Shown: positions 47,023 through 57,108, counted from the stretch's first letter. The stretch is DNA of 64,000 bases from Erinaceus europaeus (GCF_950295315.1 NC_080171.1:32356361-32420360), one strand, 5' to 3'. A program made the numbers and translations. The notes: generated by a model from the sequence alone, not told the origin.

Positions 47023-47218
47023 GGACTTAGATTTTTGACACTTAAATAATTCATAATATTTTCAGGTGATCAAGAATTTATAGTCATTTCATTGAACACC
47101 AAGATTGGAAGACATTCAGGGGGCTGAAAAGTTTTGTGAGGAGGATGCAGAACATGTTCCTTCTTTATTCTTACGTAGAAGAAACTGGACTCTAATGACC
47201 ACTATTCTTCTCCTCCAG

Positions 47219-47334
47219 GAAAACCAGCAAGTTAAGAAAGATCTCTTGGAAGCACAGACAAACATAGCTTTTCTTCAGAGTGAATTAGATACTTTGAAAA
47301 GTGATTATGCTGACCAAAGTCTAAATTCTGAAAG
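47219..47334 (+). CDS. RASEF: RASEF exon 6 (human numbering)
   Basis: A 116-bp exon with a strong polypyrimidine acceptor CTTCTCCTCCAG and donor GTATGA. The 38 codons run [20 protein letters not shown] to LNSE (residues 282-319), and two bases (AG) of Arg320 follow. The heptad-rich composition continues the coiled-coil. The frame stays open upstream of the acceptor for about 110 bp without an ATG. I take this as chance, because homology starts exactly at the acceptor. Confidence 0.98.
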
Positions 47335-47624
47335 GTATGATAATTCACATTTGTTTCCCGGCTTAAGTGAAATGTTTACTTAACTGGCCACCCATATGAA
47401 TGAAACTCAACTCTGCAATAATACAGGGTTACTTGAACAGATGGGAAGATGATGGGCTCATGTCTCAAAAAAGTCATCTGAACATCTTAGTATAAGGGTA
47501 AGGAGTTGGGGACAAAAGGCTGCAGGTGCAGACTCTGGTTTTTACAAGAAACCTTCATAGAAGACTTCAGACAAGGTTCTGTTAGAAGTTGTAGTTGTCC
47601 ATATCTGTGACCTTGAGAGAACTA

Positions 47625-47765
47625 TTATTGCAGTTTCCAATGCAGGGAATGTAGGGCACAGAACTCCAGTGGTAGGAATGGTGTGGAATTAAATCCCTGT
47701 TATCTCATAATTTTGTAAATCAATATTAAATCACTAATATATTTTTTGAAAAATCAAAAAATAAT
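47625..47765 (+). mobile_element. L1-type 3' end, plus orientation
   Basis: CTCCAGTGGTAGGAATGGTG and GTGTGGAATTAAATCCCTGT, then an A-rich end, match the GGTGGTGGGAATTGTGTGGA phrase of the same repeat family in the opposite orientation to most copies. Confidence 0.6.
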
Positions 47766-48429
47766 ACAGGGTTATTAACTAGGATTATATGTTCTTTGCT
47801 CCCTGAAGATGCTTTTTTAGTGTCAGATTTCCTTATCCTTCCTGCGCTTTTAAACAAGCAGATTGACTAGTTAATTTATCTGTTGCTTAGGGCATTGCAA
47901 AAATTAATTAAATTACCTGGGAACAGAAGAATATATCTAAAGTGTCAAGAGTCACTGCAAAAAGTGCTTTGAAAGTAGGAATACTAGTCCTACAATATAA
48001 GACCAGGGAAATGTAGAACCTTAGGGAAGTTATATTCTCTTGCTATTCTAAGACATGTGTATGTCCATGAAAACATGTATACTTATATAGTATATGCAAA
48101 TACAAAATGTATATGTGCATATATGTATACATTTGTAATGTCACACAAACTCTTGGGAAAACATATTGCCTTTTGTTTGTCTGCAAACTCAGTCAGAATT
48201 AAGATCTTGTCATGGGAAGTGGGAAAGACATCTATTAATTACTTACTTACTATAAATAGGTACCTGAGCTAATAGGGAGCTAGGAGTATGGAATGTACAT
48301 ATAAAAGAAAATATAATATATTTGCCTATTGAGAACCTCAAATTAATTGGGAGAAATAAAAAGATGCAAAGTTATGGGTTTTAGCTTAGGATCTCAGCAG
48401 TGTTGGAAATAATACCATCAGCGGAGTTA

Positions 48430-48580
48430 TGGTCTTAGTTAATTTTTGTGTGCTGACAGAAATTATGTTCTTGCTGGAGCCCTGCACTACCACACTGTTG
48501 GAAGCTTTGGTGCTATGGTCTCTTTCACTCTGTATCTCTGCCTCACTGCCTTCCTGTCTCTATCTAAAACAGTAATGTTA
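48430..48580 (+). mobile_element. Diverged SINE, plus orientation
   Basis: GCTGGAGCCCTGCACTACC, a CTCTTTCACTCTGTATCTCT tract and TCTATCTAAAACAGTAATG resemble a truncated SINE. Confidence 0.45.
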
Positions 48581-48744
48581 TTTTAGTTTAGGAGAGGGAA
48601 AAGATTTCCCTAAAGAGGAGATGCTAAAGTGAGCTTAGAAGGAGGTGTAGCTGGTAAAGAGAAGGTGCTGGTAGAGGCAGCAAAGAAGACATTAGGTAGC
48701 CCTGGCATCTTCCATGTACTGTCTTTTTTGTACTTATGTAGTGT

Positions 48745-49005
48745 CATTTTTTTTTTTTTTGCCTCCAAAGTTGCTGGGGCTCAGTGCTGGTACTACAAAT
48801 CCACTGCCCCCCCCCCTCCACTGGATAGGACAGAGAGAAAATGAGAGGGAGGGGAAGATAGGAGGAGAGAAAGATAGACACTTGCAAACCTACTTCTCCA
48901 CTTGTGAAGTGATCCCCCTGCATGTGGAGAGTGGGGGGCTCAAACTGGGATCCTTGCACATTGTGTTATGTGCACTTAACCCGGTAAGCCACTGCACGGT
49001 CCCCT
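48745..49005 (-). mobile_element. tRNA-derived SINE, minus orientation, long form
   Basis: GCTGGGGCTCAGTGCTGGTA, AGATAGACACTTGCAAACCT and head end CACTGCACGGTCCCC. A C-run of ten lies at about 48807-48816. Confidence 0.88.
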
Positions 49006-49493
49006 ACATTCTTCAACCACAGACTATCCTACCTGATAGAGACTTTTGTTACCTCCAGTTCACAGATAGCAAAAGAGAATCTCAGAGATGTTACAGGGGA
49101 GGCAACAACCAAAGCAGGGGTGAGAACCTAGGGAAGAAGACTGTTTTGGAGATTGTTAGTCAGACCGCTGATATAAAAACATATTTTGAATGGAAAATCC
49201 AGAGCTAAAAGAAAAGAGTTTAAAAGCTAGCTTAAGGCTGTGAGAACCCTGAATTTTGAGCTAAGGAGCTTAAATTTATATAAGCAATAAGGAATTATTT
49301 TAGCCTAATCAAGAGAGCAAGCGGATAGGTCATTATGGATAAAACTTGCAGCCTGAGTTTTGGAAGATTAGTACTAGGACCTCCTTAAAAATTGGGTGGA
49401 GTAGAATAGAGATTGGAGGGAGGGGAGGGTAAGTATAGATAAAGCAGGACCAAAGAACTAATTTTCATTCAAATACAAAATACAATTTTGCAG

Positions 49494-49562
49494 GGATTTG
49501 GAAATAATCCGAGAGTACACAGAAGATCGAAATAGTCTGGAGAGACAAATTGAAATACTCCA
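49494..49562 (+). CDS. RASEF: RASEF exon 7 (human numbering)
   Basis: At 69 bp, the shortest exon. Acceptor ACAATTTTGCAG and a perfect donor GTAAGT. The first base completes Arg320. Then 22 codons DLEIIREYTEDRNSLERQIE-IL (residues 321-342) differ from recalled human only by E for A. The last two bases (CA) start Gln343. This is the C-terminal part of the coiled-coil. Confidence 0.97.
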
Positions 49563-50422
49563 GTAAGTTCTAACATAAAACATTTATTGCATCTATGTTT
49601 TGCTTATTTTTCGTTAATAAAACACGTGCCACATATAATACGAGTTGACATATTCTGAAGACCAGGTTCCCAGGTTTTCTTGCTCTGGTGTGTTCACTTA
49701 GCTTTTTGATGTTTCTAATCCTCAATAAACTGTTCACATCCAGGGATTAGGGTCTTAATTTTCTGAAGTCCTCACTACTCAGGTGATATGTCTAGTGTGC
49801 TTTGATTAGACTTCTGTGAAGAAAAAGGGCCCTGGCTTACGCTGCCATCTTTGGAGCTCAGCATACTGAGTGGTTGGCAGTCTCTCTCAGCGGTGGCTGT
49901 CACAACACCAGGCCTGCACAGTCATTCATTCATTCAGTTCACTGTGCTTGGTAAGAGTTATATTTTTCATAAAGTTTATTCCCCTTACTACTGGAAATAT
50001 TATGCCTTCCCCATAACCTTCATAACTCAAGTCTAGTAATCCTATCCTAACCTTCTCCCATTCTTTCTCTTTTTCCTACCCAGACACTATTGTAGGTGGG
50101 GAGGGGTTCAGTTTCCCCCCTCAGTAAAGTCATGCTTCACAGTTATATTTTCCTTATTTTTTAATGCTTTTCAAGCCTCACATGTGCCTTTTATGAAGTT
50201 GTTATATCAAAATAGCCCCTTTATATCTTTATTAACTCAGCAGTTTTCGCTTTGTATGGACCAAGTATTAGCCCAGGAGCTCAGGACAGAGTGGAAAGTA
50301 GGAGCAAAAAGGTTTCCCATGTGAATCTAGTCCAGGGGAAAAAAGATGAAAACTCAAGAGTAATTATCGACATAAATATACTAAACAAGAGACCTCGTGA
50401 GATGACATGGGACTTGTTTCTT

Positions 50423-50704
50423 TTTTTAAAATTTTAATTTTATTTATTTTACCCCCATTTTTGTTGCCCTGTTGCTGTTGTTATTTTTATTGTTGCCATT
50501 GCTATTGTTGTTGCTGCTGTATAGGACAGAGAGAAATGGAGAGAGGAGGGGAAGACAGAGTGGTGAGAGAATGATAGACACCTGCAGACCTGCTTCACTG
50601 CTTGTGAAGCGAACCTCCTGCAGGTAGGGAGACAGGGGCTCGAACTGGGATCCTTAGGCTAGTCCTTGTGTTTCACGCCATGTGCGCTTAACCACCCAGC
50701 CCTA
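50423..50704 (-). mobile_element. tRNA-derived SINE, minus orientation, with target duplication
   Basis: Flanks GGACTTGTTTCTT (50410-50422) and GGACTTATTTCTT (50705-50717) differ at one base. Internal GCCATTGCTATTGTTGTTGC and head end ACCACCCAGCCCTA. Confidence 0.9.
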
Positions 50705-50754
50705 GGACTTATTTCTTAAAGGCATTTATTTATTTATTTATTTATTTATTTGTT

Positions 50755-50825
50755 TATGAGAGGCCAGATCATTGCTCTACTCTAGTTGATAGTGGTGCTG
50801 GGGACTGAACTTGGTTGGAACTTCG
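50755..50825 (-). mobile_element. Second SINE family remnant, minus orientation
   Basis: After an ATTTATTTATTT run: GCCAGATCATTGCTCTACTC and AGTGGTGCTGGGGACTGAAC, then it breaks off into the L1-type sequence region. Confidence 0.6.
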
Positions 50826-50924
50826 AACTTCTGGGGTGTCATACAAATCCTGCACTTCAACATGATGAATCTTCTCCCACCTCCACTCCCCTTTCCCTTC
50901 AAGGCATATAGTAGAAACTTCCAT

Positions 50925-51125
50925 CTCCCCAATTACAGAAGCCAGGCCTTCTAACTTCTGTATCCCATAATGATCCTGGGTCCATACTCTCATAGGGATA
51001 AAGAATAGGAAAGCTACCAGAGGAGGGGATGGGATACGGAGTTCTGGTGGTGGGCATTGTGTGGAATTGTACCCCTCTTATACTATGGTCATGTCAGTAT
51101 TTCCATTTTATAAATAAAAATTAAA
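50925..51125 (+). mobile_element. L1-type 3' end, plus orientation
   Basis: GCTACCAGAGGAGGGGATGG, GGAGTTCTGGTGGTGGGC, GTGTGGAATTGTACCCCTCT and TTTTATAAATAAAAATT give the true 3' terminus of the repeat family in forward orientation. Confidence 0.8.
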
Positions 51126-51244
51126 AAAAGAAACTTCCACCTCCCCACAAGAAGCAACATTAACCTGGAATCTGAAGAATGAATAAACCATACATAGGGA
51201 GAGATATTAGTTATTCTTTAAGACAAGGGCTGTCATCACTGCCT

Positions 51245-51422
51245 GCATAGTTTTTTTTTTTTTTTTAAGAAAGAGAGATAGATTGAGAGAGGAGAAACAC
51301 TTGCAGTACTGCTTCACTGCTTATGAAGCTTCTGCCCCTACAAGGGGCAACTAGGGATTGAACCCAGGTCCTGTAGCATAATAACATGTATGTCTTAACT
51401 GGGTGAGCTACCATCTAACCCT
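51245..51422 (-). mobile_element. tRNA-derived SINE, minus orientation
   Basis: Poly-T, AACACTTGCAGTACTGCTTC, GGGATTGAACCCAGGTCC and GAGCTACCATCTAACCC. Confidence 0.82.
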
Positions 51423-51933
51423 TTTAAATGACTTACATGGAAAGATAGCATCTGAGTTTAGATTTGAACCCATGATAAACATTGGAGCCTTTAACTGGTA
51501 TACAACCTGGACTGGTGGGGCAGCACCAGGCCAAGAGCAGCCAGGACAAAGGAGGATAATGCCACACATCACATCCATGCCTGCTGGGGCACACACAGGG
51601 GAACAGTGGTGCAGGGCTGGCTAGATCTGACATTTGGGGAGCAGAGACCAGCATGCATGCAGCCCATCCCCACAGTGGAGCCTCTTGAGAACAGAGTGCA
51701 TTCCCCAACTTCACTCATCTCCTCCTTTAAGGAGAGGCGATGCACTTTATCACTGTCACTTCTGTTAACCAAGGATGGTCTCAGTTTATGCTGTCTGAAA
51801 GTAAAAGGTAGAAAATTGGAACAGGTGGTAAGTAGTTTCAGATTCTGAACCTCACGGCCTGCAGAGAAGGTAGTGCCTTGACTCCCATGGTCTTTCCATA
51901 TCAATTAATTTATAGTATTAATTTTCTCTGTAG

Positions 51934-52018
51934 AACGGCTAACCGGAAACTGCATGACAGTAATGATGGCCTAAGGAGTGCTCTGGAAAACAGTTACAGC
52001 AAGCTAAACAAATCCTTG
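51934..52018 (+). CDS. RASEF: RASEF exon 8 (human numbering)
   Basis: An 85-bp exon with acceptor TTTTCTCTGTAG and donor GTATGC. The first base completes Gln343. Then 28 codons [20 protein letters not shown] to YSKLNKSL (residues 344-371) differ from recalled human by L for F and K for R. It marks the end of the helical region. A truncated SINE starts only about 15 bp past the donor. Confidence 0.97.
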
Positions 52019-52032
52019 GTATGCTATGTCTC

Positions 52033-52178
52033 CATTTTTTTTTCATAATTTTGGATAGAGAAGGGAGGAGAAAACAAAGGGGGGGATAGAGAGACATCTG
52101 CAGCACTACTTCAGCAGGGGCTTGAACCCAGGCCCTTGTACACTGTAATGTGTGCACTCTACCAAGCTCACATCCCCC
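52033..52178 (-). mobile_element. Truncated tRNA-derived SINE, minus orientation
   Basis: TTTTTTTTTCATAATTTTGG, GAGAGACATCTGCAGCACTA and GGGGCTTGAACCCAGGCCC. The central part is deleted. Confidence 0.78.
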
Positions 52179-52280
52179 CTTCAAATACCATGTAATTACT
52201 GTACATTTTGTTCCTTTTGGTAGTAGAGTATCTCAATGAAAAGCATATGTATTTTTAGAGTAAAACCTAATGTAGATTCC

Positions 52281-52282
52281 GT

Positions 52283-52334
<52 letters not shown>
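52281..52334 (+). repeat. (GT)n microsatellite
   Basis: About 54 bp of GT repeats with one TA near each end. Confidence 0.96.
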
Positions 52335-52338
<4 letters not shown>

Positions 52339-53024
52339 ATGAAGGTATTCTATCTGACAAAACTAGGTAACCTTTTTCCAAATTAACAAAATACTCTCTT
52401 GTCAGATGCTCCAGAACATTGGTGAAGGATATTACCTGTTTCTAAGAGTTAATAATACAATAGAGAATTGAGATGTGTGCAGATAGCAGTAATAGGTAAA
52501 AGGGGGAAAATTCCATGGAGGTATAAATAAAACATTGCCTAGTTGTGAGGTAGGAGAGGGGGCTTCTGAGGAGCAGTGTGCTGGGACACACTGACTATTC
52601 TTTAGGACTGAGGCTGTCAGAATGGAGGTGTGGCCACTCAACCTTCCTGCAGGAACAAGTTTAGGCCCACTCTGAATTTTGAGGACAGTTGGACAAGGCA
52701 GTCATGGAGTTAGTTTTGATTTGAGAAAAGACAGATCTAAAGGAGCTGGCATTTCAGGGACCTGGAAAATCAGAGCAAAGAAGTATTCCTTTATGGCTGT
52801 GCCATAGGATTGGGGCTTAAGATAATAGAAAGAAAGAACATTACAGACAGTTACTTGTTACACTTTTGTTCTTGGATTTCATGCCCATGTTTGTTTAAAA
52901 TTTCATGTTCATGTTTGTTTAGGTGGGGTACCAAACTTTTAACTAGTGTGTTACATTTTCACAAGCATGTATATGTCTATATATATTTTACATGTAGTAA
53001 CAATATACTACTTATGCATTACAG

Positions 53025-53113
53025 CGCATAAATAACATATCACCAGCGAATACAATTTCAAGAAGCAGTCCCAAATTTAACGGTCATTCTCCTCAGGCTC
53101 TGGGATATGACAG
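53025..53113 (+). CDS. RASEF: RASEF exon 9 (human numbering)
   Basis: An 89-bp exon with acceptor TTATGCATTACAG and donor GTATGT. The 29 codons [20 protein letters not shown] to ALGYD (residues 372-400) are followed by AG of Arg401. The exon is Ser, Pro and Asn rich and non-helical, the start of the flexible linker between coiled-coil and Rab domain. Differences from recalled human: R for H at the first codon, A for G, N for I, and A for P. It is followed after 163 bp by a solo LTR. Confidence 0.96.
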
Positions 53114-53557
53114 GTATGTCAAGACCTACTTTTTGTTTATATTCTGAATCAAAGTTGAAAGTCAGTTTCTGCCATGATGAGTGCATGTTTGTGGTAGTAA
53201 TTTCTATTTTCTAATGTCTTACTTTAAATGCCTGAAATGGGTAAGTATAAAGTGAGATGTTAAAGAACTGTCAGAGTGTTGGTATGCATGAGACCCTTTC
53301 TGTTTCATTTGGTTTAAATCCCCCCTGCTTAACACTATTCTATTTACATAACCACTTCATTCTATTTATATAACCGCTGTTAACAAGCACCTCCCTCCAG
53401 GGCATTGGTTCAATCCCCACTGTTTCATGATATGTTTTTGCTCCACCCCCCCTCCTTGTCACACCCTGATCCTCTCCTTGTCACACTCTGATTGTCACCA
53501 GTCACTTTTCTCTCCACCCTCTCTATGTCACACCCTGTTTCCACCCTACTTGGCAAG

Positions 53558-53567
53558 TATATATAAA
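53558..53567 (+). promoter_or_regulatory. TATA box in the solo LTR
   Basis: TATATATAAA lies 77 bp before the AATAAA hexamer, the usual U3/R spacing of a compact LTR. It could start sense transcripts within intron 9; activity is not shown. Confidence 0.7.
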
Positions 53568-53643
53568 GACAGCATTGTGAGTTTTAGAGTACTTTACCTT
53601 TAGTTTAGCTCAGCTCGGCTTAGATTGTGCTGCGTCCTGCATG

Positions 53644-53649
53644 AATAAA
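53644..53649 (+). promoter_or_regulatory. Polyadenylation hexamer in the solo LTR
   Basis: AATAAA inside TGAATAAAGAG. In sense orientation it could cause premature polyadenylation of RASEF pre-mRNA if the downstream GT-rich element is functional. Confidence 0.7.
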
Positions 53650-53818
53650 GAGATACTGCCTACAGCTCAACTATGAGTCCCTGGTCGTCTGTTACCTGCC
53701 CATGAAGCCAGCCCAGCGAAAACAACCTAACCCGTCGAAAACGACATCAGAGAACTCAAAATGATTTCTTTAAGATGTTATCATGACCTCATCCTAAATC
53801 ATGTGTTGTTTTTTTCAG

Positions 53819-54035
53819 CAGTGGGTTCAATAAAAGATGCTTGAAGGAAACCTGTAATCTTGTGGCATATAAGCTATATGATGTTGGGACACTTGGCATG
53901 ATCTGTAACTGCTTTATAGTTCAGCATAGTATTATGTCAGCTATGCTTAAGGAGAAGGAAACTTTGACAACAAAGAGAAAAATGGCTCATATGTATTTGT
54001 ATACAGAAGGAGTCACAGAAGCTGACCAGAACTGA
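53819..54035 (+). other. Candidate cryptic terminal exon in intron 9
   Basis: A good acceptor (GTTGTTTTTTTCAG, ending 53818) is followed by a frame open for 71 codons from 53820 to a TGA at 54033-54035. It is in the phase that exon 9 requires: AG plus C gives Ser, then SGFNKRCLKETC and onward. An AATAAA lies at 54059-54064, just after the stop. The predicted peptide resembles no domain I know. It could be chance or an old repeat; only transcript data can tell. Confidence 0.3.
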
Positions 54036-54365
54036 GAGATTAGCTCTGTTTTTGATTAAATAAAGTAAAATATTGGTCCTTCAGATCCTGTAACTTGTTA
54101 TGTAGTAATAAAAATAGTATAGATGTGTATGCATGCATACGTTCTGTGTTGCTACTTAATAGGTTAATATTGGAGTATGCCAAAATGTACATAGTGGTGA
54201 ATACATGCACTTCAAGTTTCCAGCTTTCCATTTTTTATGAGCCTTTCTGATTCATCTTCATCTTCTCTAGACATTTCATACCTTAACAACAGCAAAATGG
54301 TGAGATTGCATTCTAGGAATATCTGTTACTAAAGGCTTGTTAGTGAAAAGTGTTAAGAAAATTTA

Positions 54366-54560
54366 GGGGCCGGAGGTGGCGCACCTGCTTGAGCACACAT
54401 GTTGCAATGCACAAGGGCCTGGGTTTGAGATACCTGCAGAGGGAAAGCTTTGCAAGTGGTGAAGCAGTGCTACAGGTGTCTTTCTATCTTCCTCTCTATC
54501 TTTCCCTCCCCTCTTGTTTTCTGGCTGTCTCTATCCAATAAACAAATAAAGATAGTAAAG
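54366..54560 (+). mobile_element. tRNA-derived SINE, plus orientation
   Basis: GGGGCCGGAGGTGGCGCACC head with an A-box-like start, GGTGAAGCAGTGCTACAGGT body and ATCCAATAAACAAATAAAG tail. The B-box region is shortened. Confidence 0.88.
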
Positions 54561-55054
54561 AAAATTATTTTCAGGTGTAAGGTGCTTTTTATCTTTAACC
54601 AGTTTGTGAAATAATCTTTTGACCGTATCAGGGTCTTGCAAATGTGCAGTCTCACTGCTCTTAAGCCAACTTTTTCATCTTTTTATTCCAGAGAGAGAGA
54701 GAAAGAAGGAGAGAGAACTACTGAGATGGAGATAGAGGGAAAGTGAAATAAAATTTTTAATGAATTATTGATTTATATAGGCAGCTGTCCATTCTGTTAT
54801 TCAGGAATAGATACAGTGAAAAAAATAAGTGGCCTGTAGTGATGAAATTACACAATTGAGGCTCCAGTTCCACTAAATTAAATAAACAGGTGAACAAATA
54901 TTTTAAAATAAAACTTTTGTCTAGTAGTGAAATAAAGTAGTTTGTCTTGTATTTAGCAAGAATGACTTTCTTAGGATCTTTACAGGCTGATGGGCTGATT
55001 TATAATCAGTTTCTCAAGAAAAGTTTACACAAATGATTAAATAAGGACAAATGT

Positions 55055-55055
<1 letters not shown>

Positions 55056-55114
<59 letters not shown>
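55056..55114 (+). repeat. (AC)n microsatellite
   Basis: About 59 bp of uninterrupted AC repeats, ending CACGCAGAC. Confidence 0.97.
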
Positions 55115-55117
<3 letters not shown>

Positions 55118-55146
55118 GACAGATTGGGGTTTAAAATGTAGTTTCT

Positions 55147-55438
55147 GGGAGTCGGGCTGTAGCGCAGCGGGTTAAGCGCAGGTGGCGCAAAGCACAAGGA
55201 CCGGCATAAAGATCCTGGTTCGAACCCCGGCTCCCCACCTGCAGGGGAGTCGCTTCACAGGCGGTGAAGCAGGTCTGCAGGTGTCTATCTTTCTCTCCTC
55301 CTCTCTGTCTTCCCCTCCTCTCTCCATTTCTCTCTGTCCTATCCAACAATGATGACAACAACAATAATAACTACAACAATAAAACAACAAGGGCAACAAA
55401 AGGGAATAAATAAATAAAATAAAATATTAAAAAAAAAT
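55147..55438 (+). mobile_element. tRNA-derived SINE, plus orientation, best-preserved copy
   Basis: Flanks AAAATGTAGTTTCT (55133-55146) and AAAATGCAGTTTCT (55439-55452) differ at one base. The 292-bp element starts GGGAGTCGGG. It has an A box TAGCGCAGCGGG at 55160-55171 that fits the pol III consensus and a B box GGTTCGAACC at 55217-55226. It ends with the CAACAATAATAACTACAACA tail and A-rich sequence. This is the reference for the family in the window. Confidence 0.96.
55160..55226 (+). promoter_or_regulatory. Internal RNA polymerase III promoter (A and B boxes) of the SINE
   Basis: The A box at 55160-55171 and B box at 55217-55226 both fit consensus, spaced as in tRNA genes. The head is not a functional tRNA, because the acceptor and 3' strands do not pair into a full cloverleaf. 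Confidence 0.75.
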
Positions 55439-55575
55439 AAAATGCAGTTTCTACCCCAGTATAAAGACTTCATAAATGAGCAGCCTAATTAGAGTATGGT
55501 GTTTAAATTGCCTTATAAAAATTTTAACTATTTGCTGACGTATTTTAAGTTCAGTATTTTTGGCTTCACAGATTT

Positions 55576-55845
55576 TGTTTTTTTAAATCTTATTCTTGTT
55601 TTTATTTATTATTTGATAAAGACAGAGAAGAATTGAAAGGGGAGAGAGGGAAAGAGACAGAGAGACACCTGTAGCCCTGCTTTACCACTTGCAGACCTTT
55701 CCCCCTGCAGGTGGGGACTAGGGGCTTGAATCCAGGTCCTTGCATACTATAATGTCTGCACTCAAGACTATACTTTCAGGGATCATTTCTATAGTTTGTA
55801 ATGTGTGCACTCAGCCAGGTACGCCACCACCTGCCCGGCACCACA
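55576..55845 (-). mobile_element. tRNA-derived SINE, minus orientation, with internal duplication
   Basis: TTTGATAAAGACAGAGAAGA, GACACCTGTAGCCCTGCTTT and GGGGCTTGAATCCAGGTCC. The segment TATAATGTCTGCACTCA / TGTAATGTGTGCACTCA is repeated with about 50 bp between, before the end CCACCACCTGCCCGGC. Confidence 0.82.
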
Positions 55846-55889
55846 GATTTGTATAGTTTATACTTACTTACATGAAGGTTGTTCTCTCT

Positions 55890-56183
55890 CTCTCTTTTTT
55901 TTAATATTTTTATATTTTATTTATTCCCTTTTGTTGCCCTTGTTGTTTTATTGTTGTAGTTATTATCGTTGTCATTATTGTTGTTGGATAGGACAGAGAG
56001 AAATGGAGAGAGGAGGGGAATACAGAGAGGGGGAGAGAAAGATAGACACCTGCAGACCTGCTTCACCGCTTGTGAAGCGACTCCCCTGCAGGTGGGGAGC
56101 CAGGGCTTGAACCGTGATCCTTATACTGGTCCTTGTGCTTTGCGCCACCTGCGCTTAACCCGCTGTGCTACAGCCCGACTCCC
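55890..56183 (-). mobile_element. tRNA-derived SINE, minus orientation, with 10-bp target duplication
   Basis: TGTTCTCTCT occurs at 55880-55889 and 56184-56193. Young type, with TTATCGTTGTCATTATTG in the variable part and head end CAGCCCGACTCCC. Confidence 0.92.
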
Positions 56184-57108
56184 TGTTCTCTCTTTTATAG
56201 ACATAATTTTCCTCTTACTGATTTTGTTTCTGTTCTCTAATTTTTCTCTTATTTTCTTTCATTTTTTTCTCTTTATTTTCTTTCTATTCCTGGAGATTGG
56301 TTTACTGTACTCATTCTTTCTGATGAGACTAAGTTTGCGAGGTAGTTAGGATGATGTTGATGGTGAAGTTAGTTGTGATCTTTGCTATTTCAGTGTAGAC
56401 TTACATTCATATGAAAATAACTGGAAAGATGAAAGGAAACAGGGAAATATACCATTTATTTTGATTCTTCTGTTCGATCTTAATTTCTCCCTCACTTAAA
56501 ACCTCTCCTATAGGGGATTTTCTGACTGAGGGTCAGTGGTTTGTAACCCATCTTATTCTAGTACTAGCATTCTAGTACCATACCTTTCAGATTGCTTGGC
56601 ATTTATTCACCCTGTTTATAAGAAGTAACATCTCTTGAAGAGTTTGTCAGTTGACCCTTCTTGTTTAGCACCAAGCTGAGAGAACTTATTCATTTTGTGT
56701 GTCAATTGTTTGGCTATTAGAAGAGAGAGACTACAAAGACTTCCTGTGAATACACTGAAACAGTTCTCATATCTAAGGGTTCAAGTCTCATCTCATCATA
56801 GCTATCTTGTCCATCTTCTTTCTTGAAGTCCCTTGAAATGGAGATGTTATGCAGAAATGGGCACAGTATGCAGACTGTATTGTAATCACAGTAAAGAAGG
56901 TCGCATGTTCTATATGCAAGCTTATTCATTCAGGTGTCTCTGTATGCATTGCTTGTTGGGTAGAATGAACTGACATTGCTTTGAACTTAAAATTCCCCCT
57001 GGAGCTTAAGCATGGGATATATTGTGGCTTTTGGCAGTGCTTTTCTTGTCTGACTATGTAGCTCAGGCAGTGCGAGCCCTCAGATAAAGTGGTCTTCTTC
57101 ACCTCCAG

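Larger units (their letters stand above)
45069..47218 (+). other. RASEF: RASEF intron 5
   Basis: 2.15 kb. It carries two SINEs near its start, an old L1 3' end, another SINE and an inverted retroposon close to exon 6. The stretch 45561-46284 shows nothing recognisable beyond AT-rich sequence. Confidence 0.85.
47335..49493 (+). other. RASEF: RASEF intron 6
   Basis: 2.16 kb with an L1-type 3' end and two SINEs. The stretches 47335-47624, 47766-48429 and 49006-49493 have no recognised element. Confidence 0.85.
49563..51933 (+). other. RASEF: RASEF intron 7
   Basis: 2.37 kb. SINEs occur at 50423 and 51245, plus a second-family remnant and an L1-type 3' end. The stretches 49563-50409 and 51423-51933 show nothing recognisable. 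Confidence 0.85.
52019..53024 (+). other. RASEF: RASEF intron 8
   Basis: 1.0 kb with a SINE remnant directly after the donor and a GT microsatellite at 52281. The rest (52335-53024) is unrecognised. Confidence 0.85.
53277..53746 (+). mobile_element. Solo LTR of an endogenous retrovirus, plus orientation
   Basis: A 470-bp unit starting TGTTGG and ending CGACA, flanked by the exact 6-bp duplication TCAGAG (53271-53276 and 53747-53752). It has LTR landmarks in order: a 19-bp U3 direct repeat (CTCCTTGTCACACCCTGAT at 53452-53470, again at 53474-53492 with one mismatch), a TATA box TATATATAAA at 53558-53567 and the polyadenylation hexamer AATAAA at 53644-53649. No internal retroviral genes are present, so this is the product of LTR-LTR recombination. 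A 6-bp duplication is typical of class II (beta-like, ERVK) elements. It lies in the sense orientation relative to RASEF. Confidence 0.88.
53114..57108 (+). other. RASEF: RASEF intron 9
   Basis: 4.0 kb. It holds a solo LTR, a candidate cryptic last exon, four tRNA-derived SINEs and an AC microsatellite. The stretches 54065-54365, 54561-55055 and 56194-57108 show nothing recognisable. Confidence 0.85.

Noticed and set aside
47105..47218. Open frame running into exon 6 from the intron
   Set aside because: It begins with TTG, not ATG, and a strong acceptor plus homology place the exon start at 47219. Similar short open extensions before exons 10 and 11 are also chance.
55160..55226. tRNA gene
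   Set aside because: The A and B boxes belong to a SINE head. There is no full cloverleaf, and the sequence continues into a SINE body and tail.
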